Positions 46,501-56,821 of a stretch of DNA of 64,000 nucleotides are shown in pieces; the first letter of the stretch is position 1, and every line of letters starts with the position of its first letter. The notes beneath the pieces were generated by a model. That model did not search any database. It was not told the DNA's origin and was given only the letters and a program-made list of their open reading frames with translations. This stretch comes from an uncultured Flavobacteriales bacterium (GTDB taxonomy: Bacteria > Bacteroidota > Bacteroidia > Flavobacteriales > BACL11): assembly GCA_943789505.1 (NCBI GenBank), contig CALSUJ010000001.1, forward strand, positions 186,001-250,000, read 5' to 3'. The position numbers were made by a program, and so were the translations under genes.

Positions 46501-47992
46501 TTGGATTTCTTGTAATGGTATTTTAGATGGTTTAGCCTTTTCAGCTGCATATGGTGGTACTTTGCCTTATACTTTTGTTTGGGATAATAATCAGATAGGA
46601 GATACAGTTAATACTTTATCACCAGGGCTACATACTGTTATAGTGACAGACGCTAGAGGATGTGTTGCATCTGATACTGTTCTTATACATGAGCCTCCAT
46701 TGTTAACGGTAGGTATTAGTGTTTTAGATTCTGTTTATTGTAATGGTGTTAATACGGGTAGTTTAGCTACTTATGTTTTAGGAGGAACTCCTTTTGTTGG
46801 TGCTTCATCATTGTATACTTATTTATGGGATGATGCTCTTCAAGCTTCTCAAACAACCGCAATAGCTACCAATTTATCAGCAGATGTATATACAGTTGTG
46901 GTAACTGACTTTAGAGGTTGTACAGCAATAGCAACGACAGATATTACTAGTGTGACTAATACTATGAGTGTATCAGCTACTAGTACTAATGTTAGTTGTT
47001 ATGGTTCGGCAGATGGTTCCACTTCAGTTTTTGCTTCAGGTGGTCATGCTCCTTATTCTTATAATTGGGTGGGTAATAATGGTTTATCCTTAAGCATCTT
47101 ATCTTCAATACAAAACTTATTAGCAGGAACATATTCAGTAACTGTGAGTGACACTAATAATTGCACTAGAAATACGAGTGTTGATATTATTGAGCCTTTA
47201 GGTATTTTATTTGATATTGCAGGTTCTTTAGATGAGAGTTGTGTTGGTGCTTGTGATGGATTAATTTATATAAATTCTTTATCAGGAGGTACTTCTCCTT
47301 ATTCTGCTTTATTAACTAATAATCTTACAGGCTTAGTTACTCAACATGCTATACAATCAAATACTATATTGGATGTGTGTTCAGGAGCATATACGATAAG
47401 TTTAACGGATGCTAATGAGTGTTCTTCTTCAGTGTTGTTTAGTGGTAATAATCAAGCAATAGTTAATTCGGTAGTTACATTACCTACTCCTTCTATTTCT
47501 TTGGTAAACAATATATTGTGTTACGGATCCGGTACAGGAGAATTAATGGTGATTTCTCCAGACCCTAATTACACTTATATTTGGGAGGACTTATCTGATC
47601 CTACTTTTAATAGTTCTTCAGCTATAGCTTCTAATCTATTTGCAGGAAATTATATAGTTACTGTTCAGTATACAGATAGTTTAGGTCAATTATTAACAGG
47701 ATGTAATGTTAGTTCTGATACACTAATTCTACTAGATGGAGCTGAGATTTTTATAACAGAAACTTTGCATACGGATGTTTTATGTCATGGAGATAATACA
47801 GGTGTAATTAGTGTTTTTGCTTCAGGAGGTTCTGGTGCAAATTATACGTATACTTGGAATCCTTCTCAAGCCACAAACACTACACTTGTCAATTTATTGG
47901 CAGGTAATTACACACTTACGATAGGGGATGGTAATAATTGTGAGCAGAGTTCGGCATTTACAATTGTAGAGCCACAGGCTTTAAATGTATGA
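43583..47992 (+). CDS. SprB-repeat surface protein lacking a C-terminal sorting domain (1469 aa)
   Basis: Signal peptide (1-19, NANA), then the SHLLGGEITWQC domain often found at the head of Bacteroidota adhesins, a fibronectin III-like segment (about 470-560), and SprB repeats to the end (CWDDSDGRIAI, CFGDNDGRALG, CYGSTNGFVSV, CYGSADGSTSV, CHGDNTGVISV). The protein stops inside the linker between two repeats (FTIVEPQALNV, TGA), with no PKD and no type A or B T9SS domain. Either the gene is truncated at its 3' end or the export signal was lost. The same 22-base segment occurs at 45632-45653 and 46373-46394. Confidence 0.88.
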   Translation: MKKIILLLAVLLAFSNANASHLLGGEITWQCLTSGPNQGEYIFTMKLYRDCDGITLSTAAQTLEMWGAGAPFTTITLDFDTVIDISPLCDVQNSGYAALDCVNNPIGAVEEYIYVSQPIAIVGLPPLAGWHFTWDSCCRPGSVINLANATSAGYTLRASMFPYFVNGIQVPVGPCFDSSPTFNESPNTIICTGYPFAYSHNASDSELDSIAYQWAEPLDDFFGAYNPPVLPAPLPFVAPYTFNSPIPSISAGGVQLDPITGEISYHSNIAGTFATTISVKAFKCGQLVSEIFRDIPAVLINCGALASGGQNNPPIVTAPLGNQTWTQTIGTSGLPSYATTINAGELVTFDILANDADLYTGGIPQDLTMTISGGQVTPCNNPPCATFTDVNGNTTITAASLVSGMFSWQTDCAQILSAAGCGNTTNIFTFLVKVVDDFCPANAIRIATIKITVLPATTQPAPLFQCVTENSLGDVSITWNHHPTANSSTSYNIYASDNISGPFNLLSTVNYPADLTSIAGANIPLGTQYYYMTLESLCASTSESSDTITPIQLDISSSNVNCWDDSDGRIAINMLSNVITPFTYILDGIPNPLPFPSDSVFSGLSTGTYSVTITDSASCFINEQIIITAPNSPLQALTTGDVGLCHADSTSISVAYAIGGTGPYNYLWYSSVGGLPSSIISFTDTAFGLSSGIYFAEVTDANGCDTVSSVQVLSANTALFSTTQVGQVICKGDYSGYLIADAGGGFAPYTYIWSTSLSGVIQTSPSAYNRDTLNDLSSGIYLLDIVDHFGCTVSQTSHTVNEPIQPLVLDTIYLIDSIACFGDNDGRALGVKSGGDPSYVYLWDNGESTLLANNLTSGYHTLSVVDDRGCEVLDSIYIPESSEIISSLVIEESISCYGSTNGFVSVSTVGGYPLYLYSWSNNQPLDTGIVDTAFGLSYGVYSLTTEDSLGCSVVDSVYLSEPGLLTMEAKELSWISCNGILDGLAFSAAYGGTLPYTFVWDNNQIGDTVNTLSPGLHTVIVTDARGCVASDTVLIHEPPLLTVGISVLDSVYCNGVNTGSLATYVLGGTPFVGASSLYTYLWDDALQASQTTAIATNLSADVYTVVVTDFRGCTAIATTDITSVTNTMSVSATSTNVSCYGSADGSTSVFASGGHAPYSYNWVGNNGLSLSILSSIQNLLAGTYSVTVSDTNNCTRNTSVDIIEPLGILFDIAGSLDESCVGACDGLIYINSLSGGTSPYSALLTNNLTGLVTQHAIQSNTILDVCSGAYTISLTDANECSSSVLFSGNNQAIVNSVVTLPTPSISLVNNILCYGSGTGELMVISPDPNYTYIWEDLSDPTFNSSSAIASNLFAGNYIVTVQYTDSLGQLLTGCNVSSDTLILLDGAEIFITETLHTDVLCHGDNTGVISVFASGGSGANYTYTWNPSQATNTTLVNLLAGNYTLTIGDGNNCEQSSAFTIVEPQALNV

Positions 47993-48135
47993 AATTTGAT
48001 TTAAAAAAGAATAATATTACTACCTGTTTGTTAGAATAAAAGCAGGATTTGAAAATAGGAGAAAAAAAATGAATACGATTTCATTTTTAATCAATAAATT
48101 AATATATTTGCCGCCCATTTTAGTAAAGATATAAT
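47993..48135 (+). other. Gap between the truncated SprB gene and rpsL
   Basis: 143 bases. A weak stem cctgttt ... aagcagg (48021-48045) without a T-run lies in the first half, and the rpsL -7 box TATATTTG is at 48103-48110. No remnant of an SprB or T9SS domain is recognisable in any frame here. Confidence 0.5.
48103..48110 (+). promoter_or_regulatory. -7 box of the ribosomal protein cluster
   Basis: TATATTTG, 25 bases before the rpsL ATG at 48136. It is the only such box in this gap, so it probably drives the str-S10-spc cluster. No good -33 box. Confidence 0.55.
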
Positions 48136-48510
48136 ATGCCAACAATACAACAATTAGTAAGAAAAGGAAGGACGAATATACAGAAAAAAAGTAAATCGTT
48201 AGCCTTAAAAAGCTGTCCTCAAAGAAGGGGAGTATGTACTAGGGTTTACACGACAACACCTAAAAAACCAAACTCTGCGCTTAGAAAAGTAGCGCGGGTG
48301 AGATTAACAAATGGTAATGAAGTAAATGCCTACATTGGTGGGGAAGGACATAATCTTCAAGAATACTCTGTAGTATTAGTGAGAGGAGGAAGAGTGAAAG
48401 ATTTGCCAGGAGTGAGATACCATATCGTTAGGGGTGCTTTAGATACTTCAGGGGTAAGTGAAAGAACTCAAAGACGATCAAAATATGGGGCTAAGAAACC
48501 TAAGAAATAA
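48136..48510 (+). CDS. rpsL: 30S ribosomal protein S12
   Basis: Decoding-centre protein, 124 aa. The [16 protein letters not shown] segment carries the wild-type lysine of streptomycin-sensitive strains, and [17 protein letters not shown] is intact. It is the first gene of the ribosomal cluster, 13 bases before rpsG. Confidence 0.98.
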   Translation: MPTIQQLVRKGRTNIQKKSKSLALKSCPQRRGVCTRVYTTTPKKPNSALRKVARVRLTNGNEVNAYIGGEGHNLQEYSVVLVRGGRVKDLPGVRYHIVRGALDTSGVSERTQRRSKYGAKKPKK

Positions 48511-48523
48511 TACATAATAAGTA

Positions 48524-48994
48524 ATGAGAAAGAAAAAAGCCAAGAAAAGAATTTTATTAGCAGACCCAAAGTTTGGTAGTGTAACTGTAACAAGGTTTGT
48601 AAATAATCTAATGTTAGACGGTAAAAAGAATACTGCTTTTAAAGTATTTTATACCGCTTTAGATAGTATTGCGGCTAAAATTGAAGAGGAAGAAGCGTTA
48701 GTAGTGTTTGAAAAAGCACTAGAGAATGTAATGCCTCATGTTGAAGTGAGGTCAAGAAGAATTGGAGGGGCGACTTTCCAAATCCCTCATCCTGTAAGGG
48801 AGGATAGAAGAGTTTCTTTAGGAATGAAGTGGATGATTACTGCTGCAAGAAAAAGAAATGAAAAAACTATGGATGCTAAGTTGTCAGCAGAATTGATGGC
48901 TGCTTTTAAGGAGGAAGGGACTGCTTACAAGAAAAAGCAAGATGTGCATAGAATGGCAGAAGCAAATAAGGCGTTTTCACACTTTAGATTTTAA
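48524..48994 (+). CDS. rpsG: 30S ribosomal protein S7
   Basis: 16S rRNA head-domain binding protein, 156 aa, with DPKFGSVTVTRFVNNLM, the EVRSRRIGGATFQIPHPV loop and the C-terminal HRMAEANKAFSHFRF. Six bases separate it from fusA. Confidence 0.98.
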   Translation: MRKKKAKKRILLADPKFGSVTVTRFVNNLMLDGKKNTAFKVFYTALDSIAAKIEEEEALVVFEKALENVMPHVEVRSRRIGGATFQIPHPVREDRRVSLGMKWMITAARKRNEKTMDAKLSAELMAAFKEEGTAYKKKQDVHRMAEANKAFSHFRF

Positions 48995-49000
48995 TTAGAA

Positions 49001-51100
49001 ATGGCTAGAGATTTAAATTACACAAGAAATATTGGTATTGCAGCTCACATTGATGCTGGGAAAACCACTACTACAGAGAGAATTCTTTATTATGGAGGAG
49101 TATCTCATAAAATTGGAGAGGTTCATGATGGTGCCGCTACAATGGATTGGATGGAGCAAGAACAAGAAAGAGGAATCACGATTACTTCTGCAGCTACTAC
49201 ATTAACTTGGGGGTATAGAGGGACTGATTATCACGTAAATATTATAGATACTCCTGGTCACGTAGATTTTACAGTTGAAGTAAATAGGTCATTGAGAGTA
49301 TTAGATGGTTTAGTTTTCTTATTTTCTGCTGTTGATGGTGTTGAGCCGCAATCAGAAACGAACTGGAGATTAGCTGATAATTACAATGTACCAAGAATTG
49401 GTTTTGTAAATAAAATGGACCGTCAAGGTGCTGACTTTTTAAATGTTTGTCGTCAAGTAAAGGAAATGTTAGGTTCTCATGCATTGCCTTTGCAAATTCC
49501 AATAGGTGCAGAACATGAATTTAAAGGAGTTGTTGATTTGATTAATTTTAAAGGTATTGTTTGGAATGAAGATGATCATGGGATGACTTTTAAAGAAGTT
49601 GAGATCCCTGCAGATATTATTGATGAAGCTAGAGATTACAGAGGTAAGTTGTTAGAAGCTGTAGCTGAATTCGATGAATCATTAATGGAAAAATATTTTG
49701 AAGATGAAAATTCATTAACTGAAGCTGAAATTTTAGCAGCTCTAAGAGAGGCTACTATTTCTGGGAAGGTAATTCCTATGATGTGTGGTTCTGCATTTAA
49801 AAATAAAGGTGTACAAGCAATGTTAGATATGGTGATGGAAATTTTACCTTCTCCTCTTGATGTTGAGTCAATTATTGGGATAAACCCTGATACTGATGCT
49901 GAGGAAAGTAGAAAGCCTTCTGTTGAAGCTCCTTTTGCTGCTTTAGCTTTTAAAATTGCAACTGACCCTTACGTAGGTCGCTTATGTTTTACAAGAGCGT
50001 ATTCAGGTGTGTTGAATCAAGGTACTTTTATCTTGAATACAAGAACTGGTAAAAAAGAGAGAATATCTCGAATATACCAAATGCACGCTAATAAGCAAAA
50101 TCAAATTGATAGTTTAGAGGCTGGAGATATTGCAGCTTTAGTAGGTTTTAAAGATATTAAAACGGGAGATACTTTATGTGATTTAAAAAATCCAATTGTA
50201 TTGGAATCTATGGATTTCCCAGACCCAGTAATTGGTATTGCTATTGAGCCGAAAACACAAAAGGATTTAGATAAATTAGGAGTTTCTTTAGGTAAGTTAG
50301 CCGAAGAGGATCCTACATTTACAGTAAAGACTGATGAAGATTCAGGGCAAACAATTATCTCAGGAATGGGTGAGTTACACTTGGAAATCATTATGGATAG
50401 ACTGAAAAGAGAATTTGGCGTTGATTGTAATGAAGGTGCTCCTCAAGTGGCATATAAAGAATGTATTACTAGTACAGTTGATCACAGAGAAGTATTTAAA
50501 AAACAATCTGGTGGTAGGGGTAAGTTTGCTGATATAAAATTTGAATTATCTCCTGTAGATTCTGATTTTGAAGGGGAAGGTTTGCAATTTGAAAATGAAA
50601 TCAAAGGGGGTAATATTCCAAAAGAATTTATTCCTTCAGTTGAAAAAGGATTTAAAATGGCCATGGTTAATGGTGTATTAGCTGGCTTCCCATTGAATAC
50701 AATGAAAGTTAGATTGTATGATGGTTCTTACCATGATGTGGATTCTGATGCATTATCATTTGAATTATGTGCAAAGATTGCATTTAAGGCTGCAGCAAAA
50801 CAAGCTTCTCCTAAGATTCTTGAACCAATTATGAAATTATCAGTTATTACTCCTGAAATAAATATGGGAGATGTAATTGGAGATTTAAATAGAAGAAGAG
50901 GGCAGGTTGAAGGGATGGATGATAAAGGAGGTGCAAAAGTTGTAACTGCAAAAGTGCCATTGTCAGAAATGTTTGGATACATTACGGATTTAAGAACAAT
51001 TACGTCTGGTAGAGCAACATCTACAATGGAGTTTTTTGATTTTATTGAAGCACCAAAGAATATTTCAGAAGAAGTAATTAAGAAAATTAAAGGAGAATAA
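49001..51100 (+). CDS. fusA: Translation elongation factor G
   Basis: Translocase GTPase, 699 aa. G1 [12 protein letters not shown], switch [12 protein letters not shown]3 [13 protein letters not shown]4 NKMDRQGAD, and the C-terminal domain IV/V stretch with RGQVEGM and [13 protein letters not shown]. It lies between rpsG and rpsJ with no tuf gene after it, the normal Bacteroidota order. Confidence 0.98.
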   Translation: MARDLNYTRNIGIAAHIDAGKTTTTERILYYGGVSHKIGEVHDGAATMDWMEQEQERGITITSAATTLTWGYRGTDYHVNIIDTPGHVDFTVEVNRSLRVLDGLVFLFSAVDGVEPQSETNWRLADNYNVPRIGFVNKMDRQGADFLNVCRQVKEMLGSHALPLQIPIGAEHEFKGVVDLINFKGIVWNEDDHGMTFKEVEIPADIIDEARDYRGKLLEAVAEFDESLMEKYFEDENSLTEAEILAALREATISGKVIPMMCGSAFKNKGVQAMLDMVMEILPSPLDVESIIGINPDTDAEESRKPSVEAPFAALAFKIATDPYVGRLCFTRAYSGVLNQGTFILNTRTGKKERISRIYQMHANKQNQIDSLEAGDIAALVGFKDIKTGDTLCDLKNPIVLESMDFPDPVIGIAIEPKTQKDLDKLGVSLGKLAEEDPTFTVKTDEDSGQTIISGMGELHLEIIMDRLKREFGVDCNEGAPQVAYKECITSTVDHREVFKKQSGGRGKFADIKFELSPVDSDFEGEGLQFENEIKGGNIPKEFIPSVEKGFKMAMVNGVLAGFPLNTMKVRLYDGSYHDVDSDALSFELCAKIAFKAAAKQASPKILEPIMKLSVITPEINMGDVIGDLNRRRGQVEGMDDKGGAKVVTAKVPLSEMFGYITDLRTITSGRATSTMEFFDFIEAPKNISEEVIKKIKGE

Positions 51101-51111
51101 TCAATATAGCT

Positions 51112-51420
51112 ATGGCACAGAAAGTTAGAATAAAATTAAAATCGTTTGATCATATATTAGTAGATCAATCAGCTGAGAAAATCGTAAAGACTGTAAAAAG
51201 CTCAGGAGCAATTGTTAGTGGTCCAATTCCATTACCAACGCACAAAAAAATATTTACAGTATTGCGCTCGCCTCACGTTAACAAGCAAGCAAGAGAGCAG
51301 TTCCAATTAGCTAACCATAAAAGATTAATGGATATCTATAGTTCATCATCAAAAACAATTGATGCATTGATGAAGTTAGAGTTGCCAAGTGGAGTTCATG
51401 TTGAAATTAAAGTAATTTAA
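51112..51420 (+). CDS. rpsJ: 30S ribosomal protein S10
   Basis: Head-domain protein that also works in antitermination with NusB. 102 aa with KIRLKSFDH-like start ([16 protein letters not shown]), GPIPLPTHK and [11 protein letters not shown]. It opens the S10 part of the cluster. Confidence 0.98.
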   Translation: MAQKVRIKLKSFDHILVDQSAEKIVKTVKSSGAIVSGPIPLPTHKKIFTVLRSPHVNKQAREQFQLANHKRLMDIYSSSSKTIDALMKLELPSGVHVEIKVI

Positions 51421-51431
51421 AAAAGAAAAAG

Positions 51432-52046
51432 ATGCCAGGTTTAATAGGTAAAAAAATAGGAATGACATCAATCTTCTCAGAAGAAGGTAAAAACATTCCA
51501 TGTACAATATTAGAGGTAGGACCTTGTAAGGTTACTCAAGTTAAAACGGAAGAAATTGATGGTTATAACGCTATTCAATTAGGTTTTGCTGATCAAAAAG
51601 AAAGTAGAGTTTCAAAAGCTGCTTTAGGTCATTTCAAAAAGGCGGATTCAACTCCTTTGAAAAAATTAATTGAATTCCCAGCAGATACTGATGTTGCTTT
51701 AGGTGACGTAGTGAATGTTGAGATTTTTGAAGAAGATGATTTTGTAACTGTAACTGGTACTTCTAAGGGTAAAGGTTTTCAGGGTGTAGTTAAGCGTCAT
51801 AATTTTAGAGGAGTTGGTGATGCAACTCACGGACAGCACAACAGATTACGTGCTCCAGGTTCTATTGGTGCCGCTTCTTATCCAGCAAGAGTATTCAAAG
51901 GAATGCGTATGGCGGGTCAAATGGGTAATGAAAGAGTTAAAGTTGAAAACTTACAAGTATTAAGAGTTTTAGCAGATAAAAATATGATAGTAGTTAAAGG
52001 AGCTGTTCCTGGAGCTAATAATTCATACATAATAATAGAGAAATAA
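51432..52046 (+). CDS. rplC: 50S ribosomal protein L3
   Basis: Early 23S rRNA-binding protein, 204 aa, with [43 protein letters not shown] and [11 protein letters not shown]. Its stop overlaps the rplD start by 1 base (TAATG), suggesting coupled translation. Confidence 0.98.
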   Translation: MPGLIGKKIGMTSIFSEEGKNIPCTILEVGPCKVTQVKTEEIDGYNAIQLGFADQKESRVSKAALGHFKKADSTPLKKLIEFPADTDVALGDVVNVEIFEEDDFVTVTGTSKGKGFQGVVKRHNFRGVGDATHGQHNRLRAPGSIGAASYPARVFKGMRMAGQMGNERVKVENLQVLRVLADKNMIVVKGAVPGANNSYIIIEK

Positions 52047-52669
52047 TGAAATTAGCAGTACATAGCATTACAGGAAAAGAAACTTCTAAGAAAGTTGATT
52101 TAAGTACAGATGTGTTTGGTGTTGAGCCAAATGATCATGCAATTTATTTAGATGTCAAGCAGTATTTAGCAGCTCAAAGGTCTGGTACTCATAAAGCAAA
52201 AGAAAGATCAGATGTTAAGGGTAGTAGAAGAAAGCTGAGAAAACAAAAAGGAAGTGGTGCTGCCAGAGTTGGTGATATCAAAAATCCATTGTTTAGAGGA
52301 GGGGGTAGAGTATTTGGACCTAGACCAAGAAAATATGATTTTAAAATCAATAAAAAAGTGAAGCGTTTAGCGCGTAAATCAGCCTTATCTTACATGGCTA
52401 AGGGTAAGAATATCATAGTCTTAGAGGACTTCTCTTTTGATGCTCCTAAGACTAAGTCTTTTATTGATTTCTTAAATAACTTTGATCAACTAGATAATAA
52501 AACGTTATTAGTGCTTGCTGAGTCAAATAAAAATATATTTTTGTCATCCCGTAATTTAAGTAAGGCAAAAGTGGTATTAGCTTCAGAATTAAATACTTAT
52601 GATGTAATGAACGCTAATAAATTGATGGTTATGGAATCATCAATCAACGAAATTGAGAAGAATTTTTAA
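52046..52669 (+). CDS. rplD: 50S ribosomal protein L4
   Basis: Exit-tunnel protein, 207 aa. The tunnel loop QKGSGAARVGDIKNPLFRGG, VFGPRPRKYDFKINKKV and the C-terminal domain are intact. Coupled to rplC. Confidence 0.98.
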   Translation: MKLAVHSITGKETSKKVDLSTDVFGVEPNDHAIYLDVKQYLAAQRSGTHKAKERSDVKGSRRKLRKQKGSGAARVGDIKNPLFRGGGRVFGPRPRKYDFKINKKVKRLARKSALSYMAKGKNIIVLEDFSFDAPKTKSFIDFLNNFDQLDNKTLLVLAESNKNIFLSSRNLSKAKVVLASELNTYDVMNANKLMVMESSINEIEKNF

Positions 52670-52679
52670 TCTTTAAGTA

Positions 52680-52970
52680 ATGAGTATTATAAAAAAACCG
52701 GTAATTACCGAAAAAATGACAGACGCAAGCGAGAAATATAATCGTTTCGCTTTTGTTGTAGATAAAAAAGCAAATAAGATTGAAATCAAAAAAGCTGTTG
52801 AAGAAATGTTTGATGTAGCGGTTGATTCAGTTAGAACTATGATTTGTATAGGAAAGAAAAGAGCAAGAGGAACTAAGTCTGGTATGATTGTAGGAATGAC
52901 AGCTACGTACAAAAAGGCAATAGTAACTTTAGCTGAAGGTGATTCTATAGATTTTTATAGTAACATTTAA
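52680..52970 (+). CDS. rplW: 50S ribosomal protein L23
   Basis: Tunnel-exit protein that docks SRP and trigger factor, 96 aa. It starts [19 protein letters not shown] and has the [17 protein letters not shown] segment. Confidence 0.97.
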   Translation: MSIIKKPVITEKMTDASEKYNRFAFVVDKKANKIEIKKAVEEMFDVAVDSVRTMICIGKKRARGTKSGMIVGMTATYKKAIVTLAEGDSIDFYSNI

Positions 52971-52980
52971 TAAGATAAAA

Positions 52981-53808
52981 ATGGCATTAAGAAAATTTAA
53001 CCCAACAACTCCAGGTCAAAGGCATAAGGTAGCAATTACTTTTGATGAGATTACTACTGCTAGACCAGAGAAAAGTTTATTAGCTAAGAAGAATAGATCA
53101 GGAGGTAGGAATGATACTGGTAAGATGACTATTGAGAATATCGGTGGTGGTCATAAAAAGAGATATAGAATAATTGATTTCAAAAGAAATAAATTTGGTA
53201 TTCCTGCGAAAGTTGCTACTATTGAATATGATCCTAATAGAACTGCTAATATTGCATTATTGCATTATGTTGATGGTGAGAAAAGATATATGATTGCTCC
53301 TGCAGGACTAGAAGTTGGGATGGAAGTTATTTCATCTAAAGAAGCAGCAATTAAGGTTGGAAATACTTTACCTCTAAGTGAATTGCCTTTAGGTACTGTA
53401 ATTCACAATATTGAATTAAAGCCAGGGCAAGGAGCTATTTTAGTAAGAAGTGCGGGTTCGTATGCGCAACTTATGGCAAGAGATGGTAATTATGCTACAG
53501 TTAAATTAGCATCATCAGAAATAAGAAGAATTTTAGTTACTTGTTTAGCTACTATTGGTTCGGTTTCTAATCCTCAACATCAATTACAGGTTTCGGGTAA
53601 AGCAGGAAGAAGCAGATGGCAAGGTAGAAGACCAAATGTAAGAGCAACAATTAAAAATCCAGTTGATCATCCAATGGGTGGTGGTGAAGGGAAGCATTCA
53701 GGTGGTATTCCAAGAAATAAAAATGGTGTGCCTGCAAAAGGATTTAAAACAAGAAATAAGAAAAAACTTTCTGACAAGTATATAATTGAAAGAAGAAAAA
53801 AGAAATAA
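52981..53808 (+). CDS. rplB: 50S ribosomal protein L2
   Basis: Peptidyl-transferase-centre protein, 275 aa. [32 protein letters not shown] and the catalytic-region [15 protein letters not shown] are present. Three bases separate it from rpsS. Confidence 0.98.
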   Translation: MALRKFNPTTPGQRHKVAITFDEITTARPEKSLLAKKNRSGGRNDTGKMTIENIGGGHKKRYRIIDFKRNKFGIPAKVATIEYDPNRTANIALLHYVDGEKRYMIAPAGLEVGMEVISSKEAAIKVGNTLPLSELPLGTVIHNIELKPGQGAILVRSAGSYAQLMARDGNYATVKLASSEIRRILVTCLATIGSVSNPQHQLQVSGKAGRSRWQGRRPNVRATIKNPVDHPMGGGEGKHSGGIPRNKNGVPAKGFKTRNKKKLSDKYIIERRKKK

Positions 53809-53811
53809 TTT

Positions 53812-54081
53812 ATGGCTAGATCGTTAAAAAAAGGACCATTTATACATTATAAATTACAGAAGAAAGTTGATGTAATGAATGAGTCAGGAAAAAATTCAGT
53901 AATTAAAACTTGGTCAAGAGCATCTATGATATCTCCTGATTTCGTTGGGAAAACTATTGCAGTCCATAATGGAAGACAATTTATTCCTGTTTTTGTAACT
54001 GAGAATATGGTAGGACATAAATTAGGTGAGTTTTCTCCAACAAGGACTTATAGAGGTCATGGAACTAATAGAAAAAGATAA
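53812..54081 (+). CDS. rpsS: 30S ribosomal protein S19
   Basis: Head-domain protein, 89 aa, with [33 protein letters not shown] and [17 protein letters not shown]. Confidence 0.98.
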   Translation: MARSLKKGPFIHYKLQKKVDVMNESGKNSVIKTWSRASMISPDFVGKTIAVHNGRQFIPVFVTENMVGHKLGEFSPTRTYRGHGTNRKR

Positions 54082-54085
54082 GTAA

Positions 54086-54496
54086 ATGGGAGCTAGAAAA
54101 AGAATAAAAGCAGACGCAATGAAGGAAGCAAGAAAGAAAATTGCTTTTGCTAAATTAAATAATTGTCCAACTTCACCAAGAAAAATGAGGTTAGTAGCTG
54201 ACTTAATTAGAGGCTTAGATGCTGATAAGGCATTAGCAGAATTAAAGTTAAATCCAAAAGAAGCTTCAGGAAGATTGGAGAAACTTTTGTTATCTGCTTT
54301 AGCTAACTGGGAAGCTAAAAATGAAGGGAAAAGAATGGATGAAGCTAATCTTTATGTTTCTGAAATTACAGTGGATGGTGGAAGAATGTTGAAAAGAGTT
54401 CAGCCTGCTCCACAAGGAAGGGCACACAGAATTAGAAAAAGATCTAACCATGTTACTTTAGTGGTTGATAGTAAACAAATAGACACAAAAGAATAG
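54086..54496 (+). CDS. rplV: 50S ribosomal protein L22
   Basis: Exit-tunnel protein, 136 aa. [19 protein letters not shown] at about 28-46 and the beta-hairpin [18 protein letters not shown]. It ends 1 base before rpsC. Confidence 0.97.
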   Translation: MGARKRIKADAMKEARKKIAFAKLNNCPTSPRKMRLVADLIRGLDADKALAELKLNPKEASGRLEKLLLSALANWEAKNEGKRMDEANLYVSEITVDGGRMLKRVQPAPQGRAHRIRKRSNHVTLVVDSKQIDTKE

Positions 54497-54497
54497 T

Positions 54498-55205
54498 ATG
54501 GGACAAAAGACAAACCCAATTGGGAATAGATTAGGTATCATCAGAGGATGGGAATCAAACTGGTATGGTGGTAACGATTTTGGTGAAAAATTAGTAGGTG
54601 ATGCTAAAATCAGAAAATACTTAAGAGTAAGATTAGCAAAAGGAAGTGTTTCTAAAATTGCTATTGAAAGAACACTTAAGCTAGTAACTATTACTATTCA
54701 TACTGCTCGTCCTGGTATCATTATTGGTAAAGGGGGACAAGAAGTTGAAACTTTAAAAGAGGAAATTAAAAAAATTACAAATAAAGATATTCAGATTAAC
54801 ATCTTTGAAGTAAAAAGGCCAGAACTTGAAGCTACCTTAGTTGCTGATAGTATTGCTAAACAAGTTGAAGGAAGAGTTTCTTATAAGAGAGCTACTAAAA
54901 TGGCGATCGCATCTACGATGAGAATGGGAGCTGAAGGAATTAAGGTTCAAATTTCAGGTAGATTGAATGGAGCAGAGATGGCTCGTTCAGAAATGATGAA
55001 AGATGGAAGAACACCATTACATACATTTAGAGCTGATATCGATTATGCTTTAGCTGAAGCACATACTCAGTATGGTGTTCTCGGAATTAAGGTATGGATT
55101 TGTAGAGGTGAAATTTATGGTAAACCTGACTTAATGTCACACTTCAAAGCTCCTAAAAAGAAAGCAGGTTCAGGTGGAGGGAAACCAAATAATAGAAGAA
55201 GATAG
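54498..55205 (+). CDS. rpsC: 30S ribosomal protein S3
   Basis: mRNA-entry protein, 235 aa. [17 protein letters not shown] start, KH-domain [14 protein letters not shown], and [14 protein letters not shown] basic glycine-rich tail ([16 protein letters not shown]) closes the chain. Confidence 0.98.
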   Translation: MGQKTNPIGNRLGIIRGWESNWYGGNDFGEKLVGDAKIRKYLRVRLAKGSVSKIAIERTLKLVTITIHTARPGIIIGKGGQEVETLKEEIKKITNKDIQINIFEVKRPELEATLVADSIAKQVEGRVSYKRATKMAIASTMRMGAEGIKVQISGRLNGAEMARSEMMKDGRTPLHTFRADIDYALAEAHTQYGVLGIKVWICRGEIYGKPDLMSHFKAPKKKAGSGGGKPNNRRR

Positions 55206-55233
55206 TTTTTAGAACTTAGAATAGAATTAAGAA

Positions 55234-55653
55234 ATGTTACAACCAAAGAAAACAAAATTCAGAAAGATGCAGAAGGGCAAGATGAAAGGAAATGCCCAAA
55301 GAGGTAATTTATTATCTTTTGGATCATATGGAATTAAGGCACTTGAAGAATGTTGGATGACTGCTCGTCAAATTGAAGCAGCCCGTATTGCAGTTACTCG
55401 CCATATGAAAAGACAAGGTCAAGTTTGGATTAGAATATTTCCCGACAAACCAATTACTAAAAAACCTGCAGAGGTAAGGATGGGTAAAGGAAAAGGAGCT
55501 CCAGAATATTGGGCAGCAACAGTAAGCCCAGGAAGAATACTTTTTGAATGTGATGGTGTAGATATGGAAACTGCAAAAGAAGCATTACGATTAGCAGCAC
55601 AAAAATTACCAATCAAAACTAAATTTGTAATCAGAAGAGATTTACAAAACTAA
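55234..55653 (+). CDS. rplP: 50S ribosomal protein L16
   Basis: Large-subunit protein near the A-site tRNA elbow, 139 aa. [38 protein letters not shown] and [13 protein letters not shown] are present. Confidence 0.98.
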   Translation: MLQPKKTKFRKMQKGKMKGNAQRGNLLSFGSYGIKALEECWMTARQIEAARIAVTRHMKRQGQVWIRIFPDKPITKKPAEVRMGKGKGAPEYWAATVSPGRILFECDGVDMETAKEALRLAAQKLPIKTKFVIRRDLQN

Positions 55654-55659
55654 TAAAAG

Positions 55660-55857
55660 ATGAAAGCACAAGTATTAACAGATATGCCCGAAAATGAACT
55701 TCAAGATCTTTTAGCGACTGAAAGAGAGAAGTTAATTAAAATGAAAATGAGTCATGCAGTTTCTCCAATGGAGAACCCTTTGCAAATTAAGTTCTCTAGG
55801 AAAACAATTGCAAGAGTTATGACAGAACTTTCAAAAAGAAGAAATACTTCAAAATAA
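55660..55857 (+). CDS. rpmC: 50S ribosomal protein L29
   Basis: Small two-helix tunnel-exit protein, 65 aa. The L29 core appears as [20 protein letters not shown]. Position between rplP and rpsQ is canonical. Confidence 0.95.
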   Translation: MKAQVLTDMPENELQDLLATEREKLIKMKMSHAVSPMENPLQIKFSRKTIARVMTELSKRRNTSK

Positions 55858-55862
55858 TAAAG

Positions 55863-56117
55863 ATGGAAAGAAATTTAAGAAAAGAAAGAATAGGTGTAGT
55901 AACCTCAAACAAAATGGAGAAATCTATTATTGTTTCTATCGAAAGAAAGGTGAAACACGCACTTTATGGGAAGTTCCTTAAAAAGACTTCAAAGTTTGTT
56001 GCACATGATGAAGAAAACTCTTGTAATGAGGGTGATACTGTAAAAATCATGGAAACAAGACCATTGAGTAAGAATAAGAATTGGAGATTAATTGAAATAA
56101 TCGAAAGAGCTAAGTAA
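55863..56117 (+). CDS. rpsQ: 30S ribosomal protein S17
   Basis: Primary 16S-binding protein, 84 aa. [35 protein letters not shown] and the [16 protein letters not shown] end are present. One base before rplN. Confidence 0.97.
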   Translation: MERNLRKERIGVVTSNKMEKSIIVSIERKVKHALYGKFLKKTSKFVAHDEENSCNEGDTVKIMETRPLSKNKNWRLIEIIERAK

Positions 56118-56118
56118 G

Positions 56119-56487
56119 ATGATACAACAAGAATCAAGACTAAAAGTAGCTGACAATAGCGGTGCTAAAGAAATCCTTTGTATTAGAGTATTAGGAGGAA
56201 CTAAAAAGCGTTACGCTTCGGTTGGTGATAAAATTGTAGGTACAGTAAAACATGCTATGCCTTCAGGAAATATTAAAAAAGGACAGGTTGTAAAAGCTGT
56301 TGTAGTAAGAACTAGAAAAGAGGTAAGAAGACCTGATGGATCTTATATTCGTTTTGGTGATAATGCTTGCGTTATTATTGATGAAAACGGACAAATGAAA
56401 GGTACTCGTGTATTTGGACCAGTTGCTAGGGAATTACGTGACAATGATTTTATGAAAGTTGTTTCATTAGCACCAGAGGTGTTGTAA
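56119..56487 (+). CDS. rplN: 50S ribosomal protein L14
   Basis: Intersubunit-bridge protein, 122 aa. [19 protein letters not shown] start, [14 protein letters not shown] and [12 protein letters not shown] are present. Confidence 0.98.
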   Translation: MIQQESRLKVADNSGAKEILCIRVLGGTKKRYASVGDKIVGTVKHAMPSGNIKKGQVVKAVVVRTRKEVRRPDGSYIRFGDNACVIIDENGQMKGTRVFGPVARELRDNDFMKVVSLAPEVL

Positions 56488-56497
56488 ATTAAGGAAA

Positions 56498-56821
56498 ATG
56501 GCAAAAATAAAGATAAAAAAGAACGATACAGTTATAGTAACTACTGGAAACTCTAAGGGAGTAAAAGGTAAAGTTATTAAAGTTTATCCTACGGAAAACA
56601 GAGCAATGGTTGAAGGTGCTAATTTAGCATCTAAGCACACAAAACCAAATGCTGCTAATCCTCAAGGAGGAATCGTAAAGCAAGAGGCTAAGATTCATAT
56701 TTCTAACTTAGTATTGATTGATCCTAAATCAGGAGAAGCAACTAAGATAGGTAGAAAATTGGATGAGAAATCAGGTAAAATAGTTAGATATTCTAAGAAC
56801 TCAGGAGAAGTAATTATATAA
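56498..56821 (+). CDS. rplX: 50S ribosomal protein L24
   Basis: Assembly-initiator protein, 107 aa, with KKNDTVIVTTGNSKGVKGKV (KOW motif), GANLASKHTKPNAANPQGG and IHISNLVLIDP. Its stop overlaps the rplE start by 1 base. This is the last clean gene before the indel-rich stretch. Confidence 0.97.
   Translation: MAKIKIKKNDTVIVTTGNSKGVKGKVIKVYPTENRAMVEGANLASKHTKPNAANPQGGIVKQEAKIHISNLVLIDPKSGEATKIGRKLDEKSGKIVRYSKNSGEVII

Noticed and set aside
38040-47990. Periodic repeats as a possible CRISPR or satellite array
   Set aside because: Repeats are protein-level SprB units of about 70-100 codons with diverged DNA, in continuous open frames.
48021-48045. Stem cctgttt / aagcagg after the truncated SprB gene as a terminator
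   Set aside because: Seven pairs with a long loop and no following T-run.
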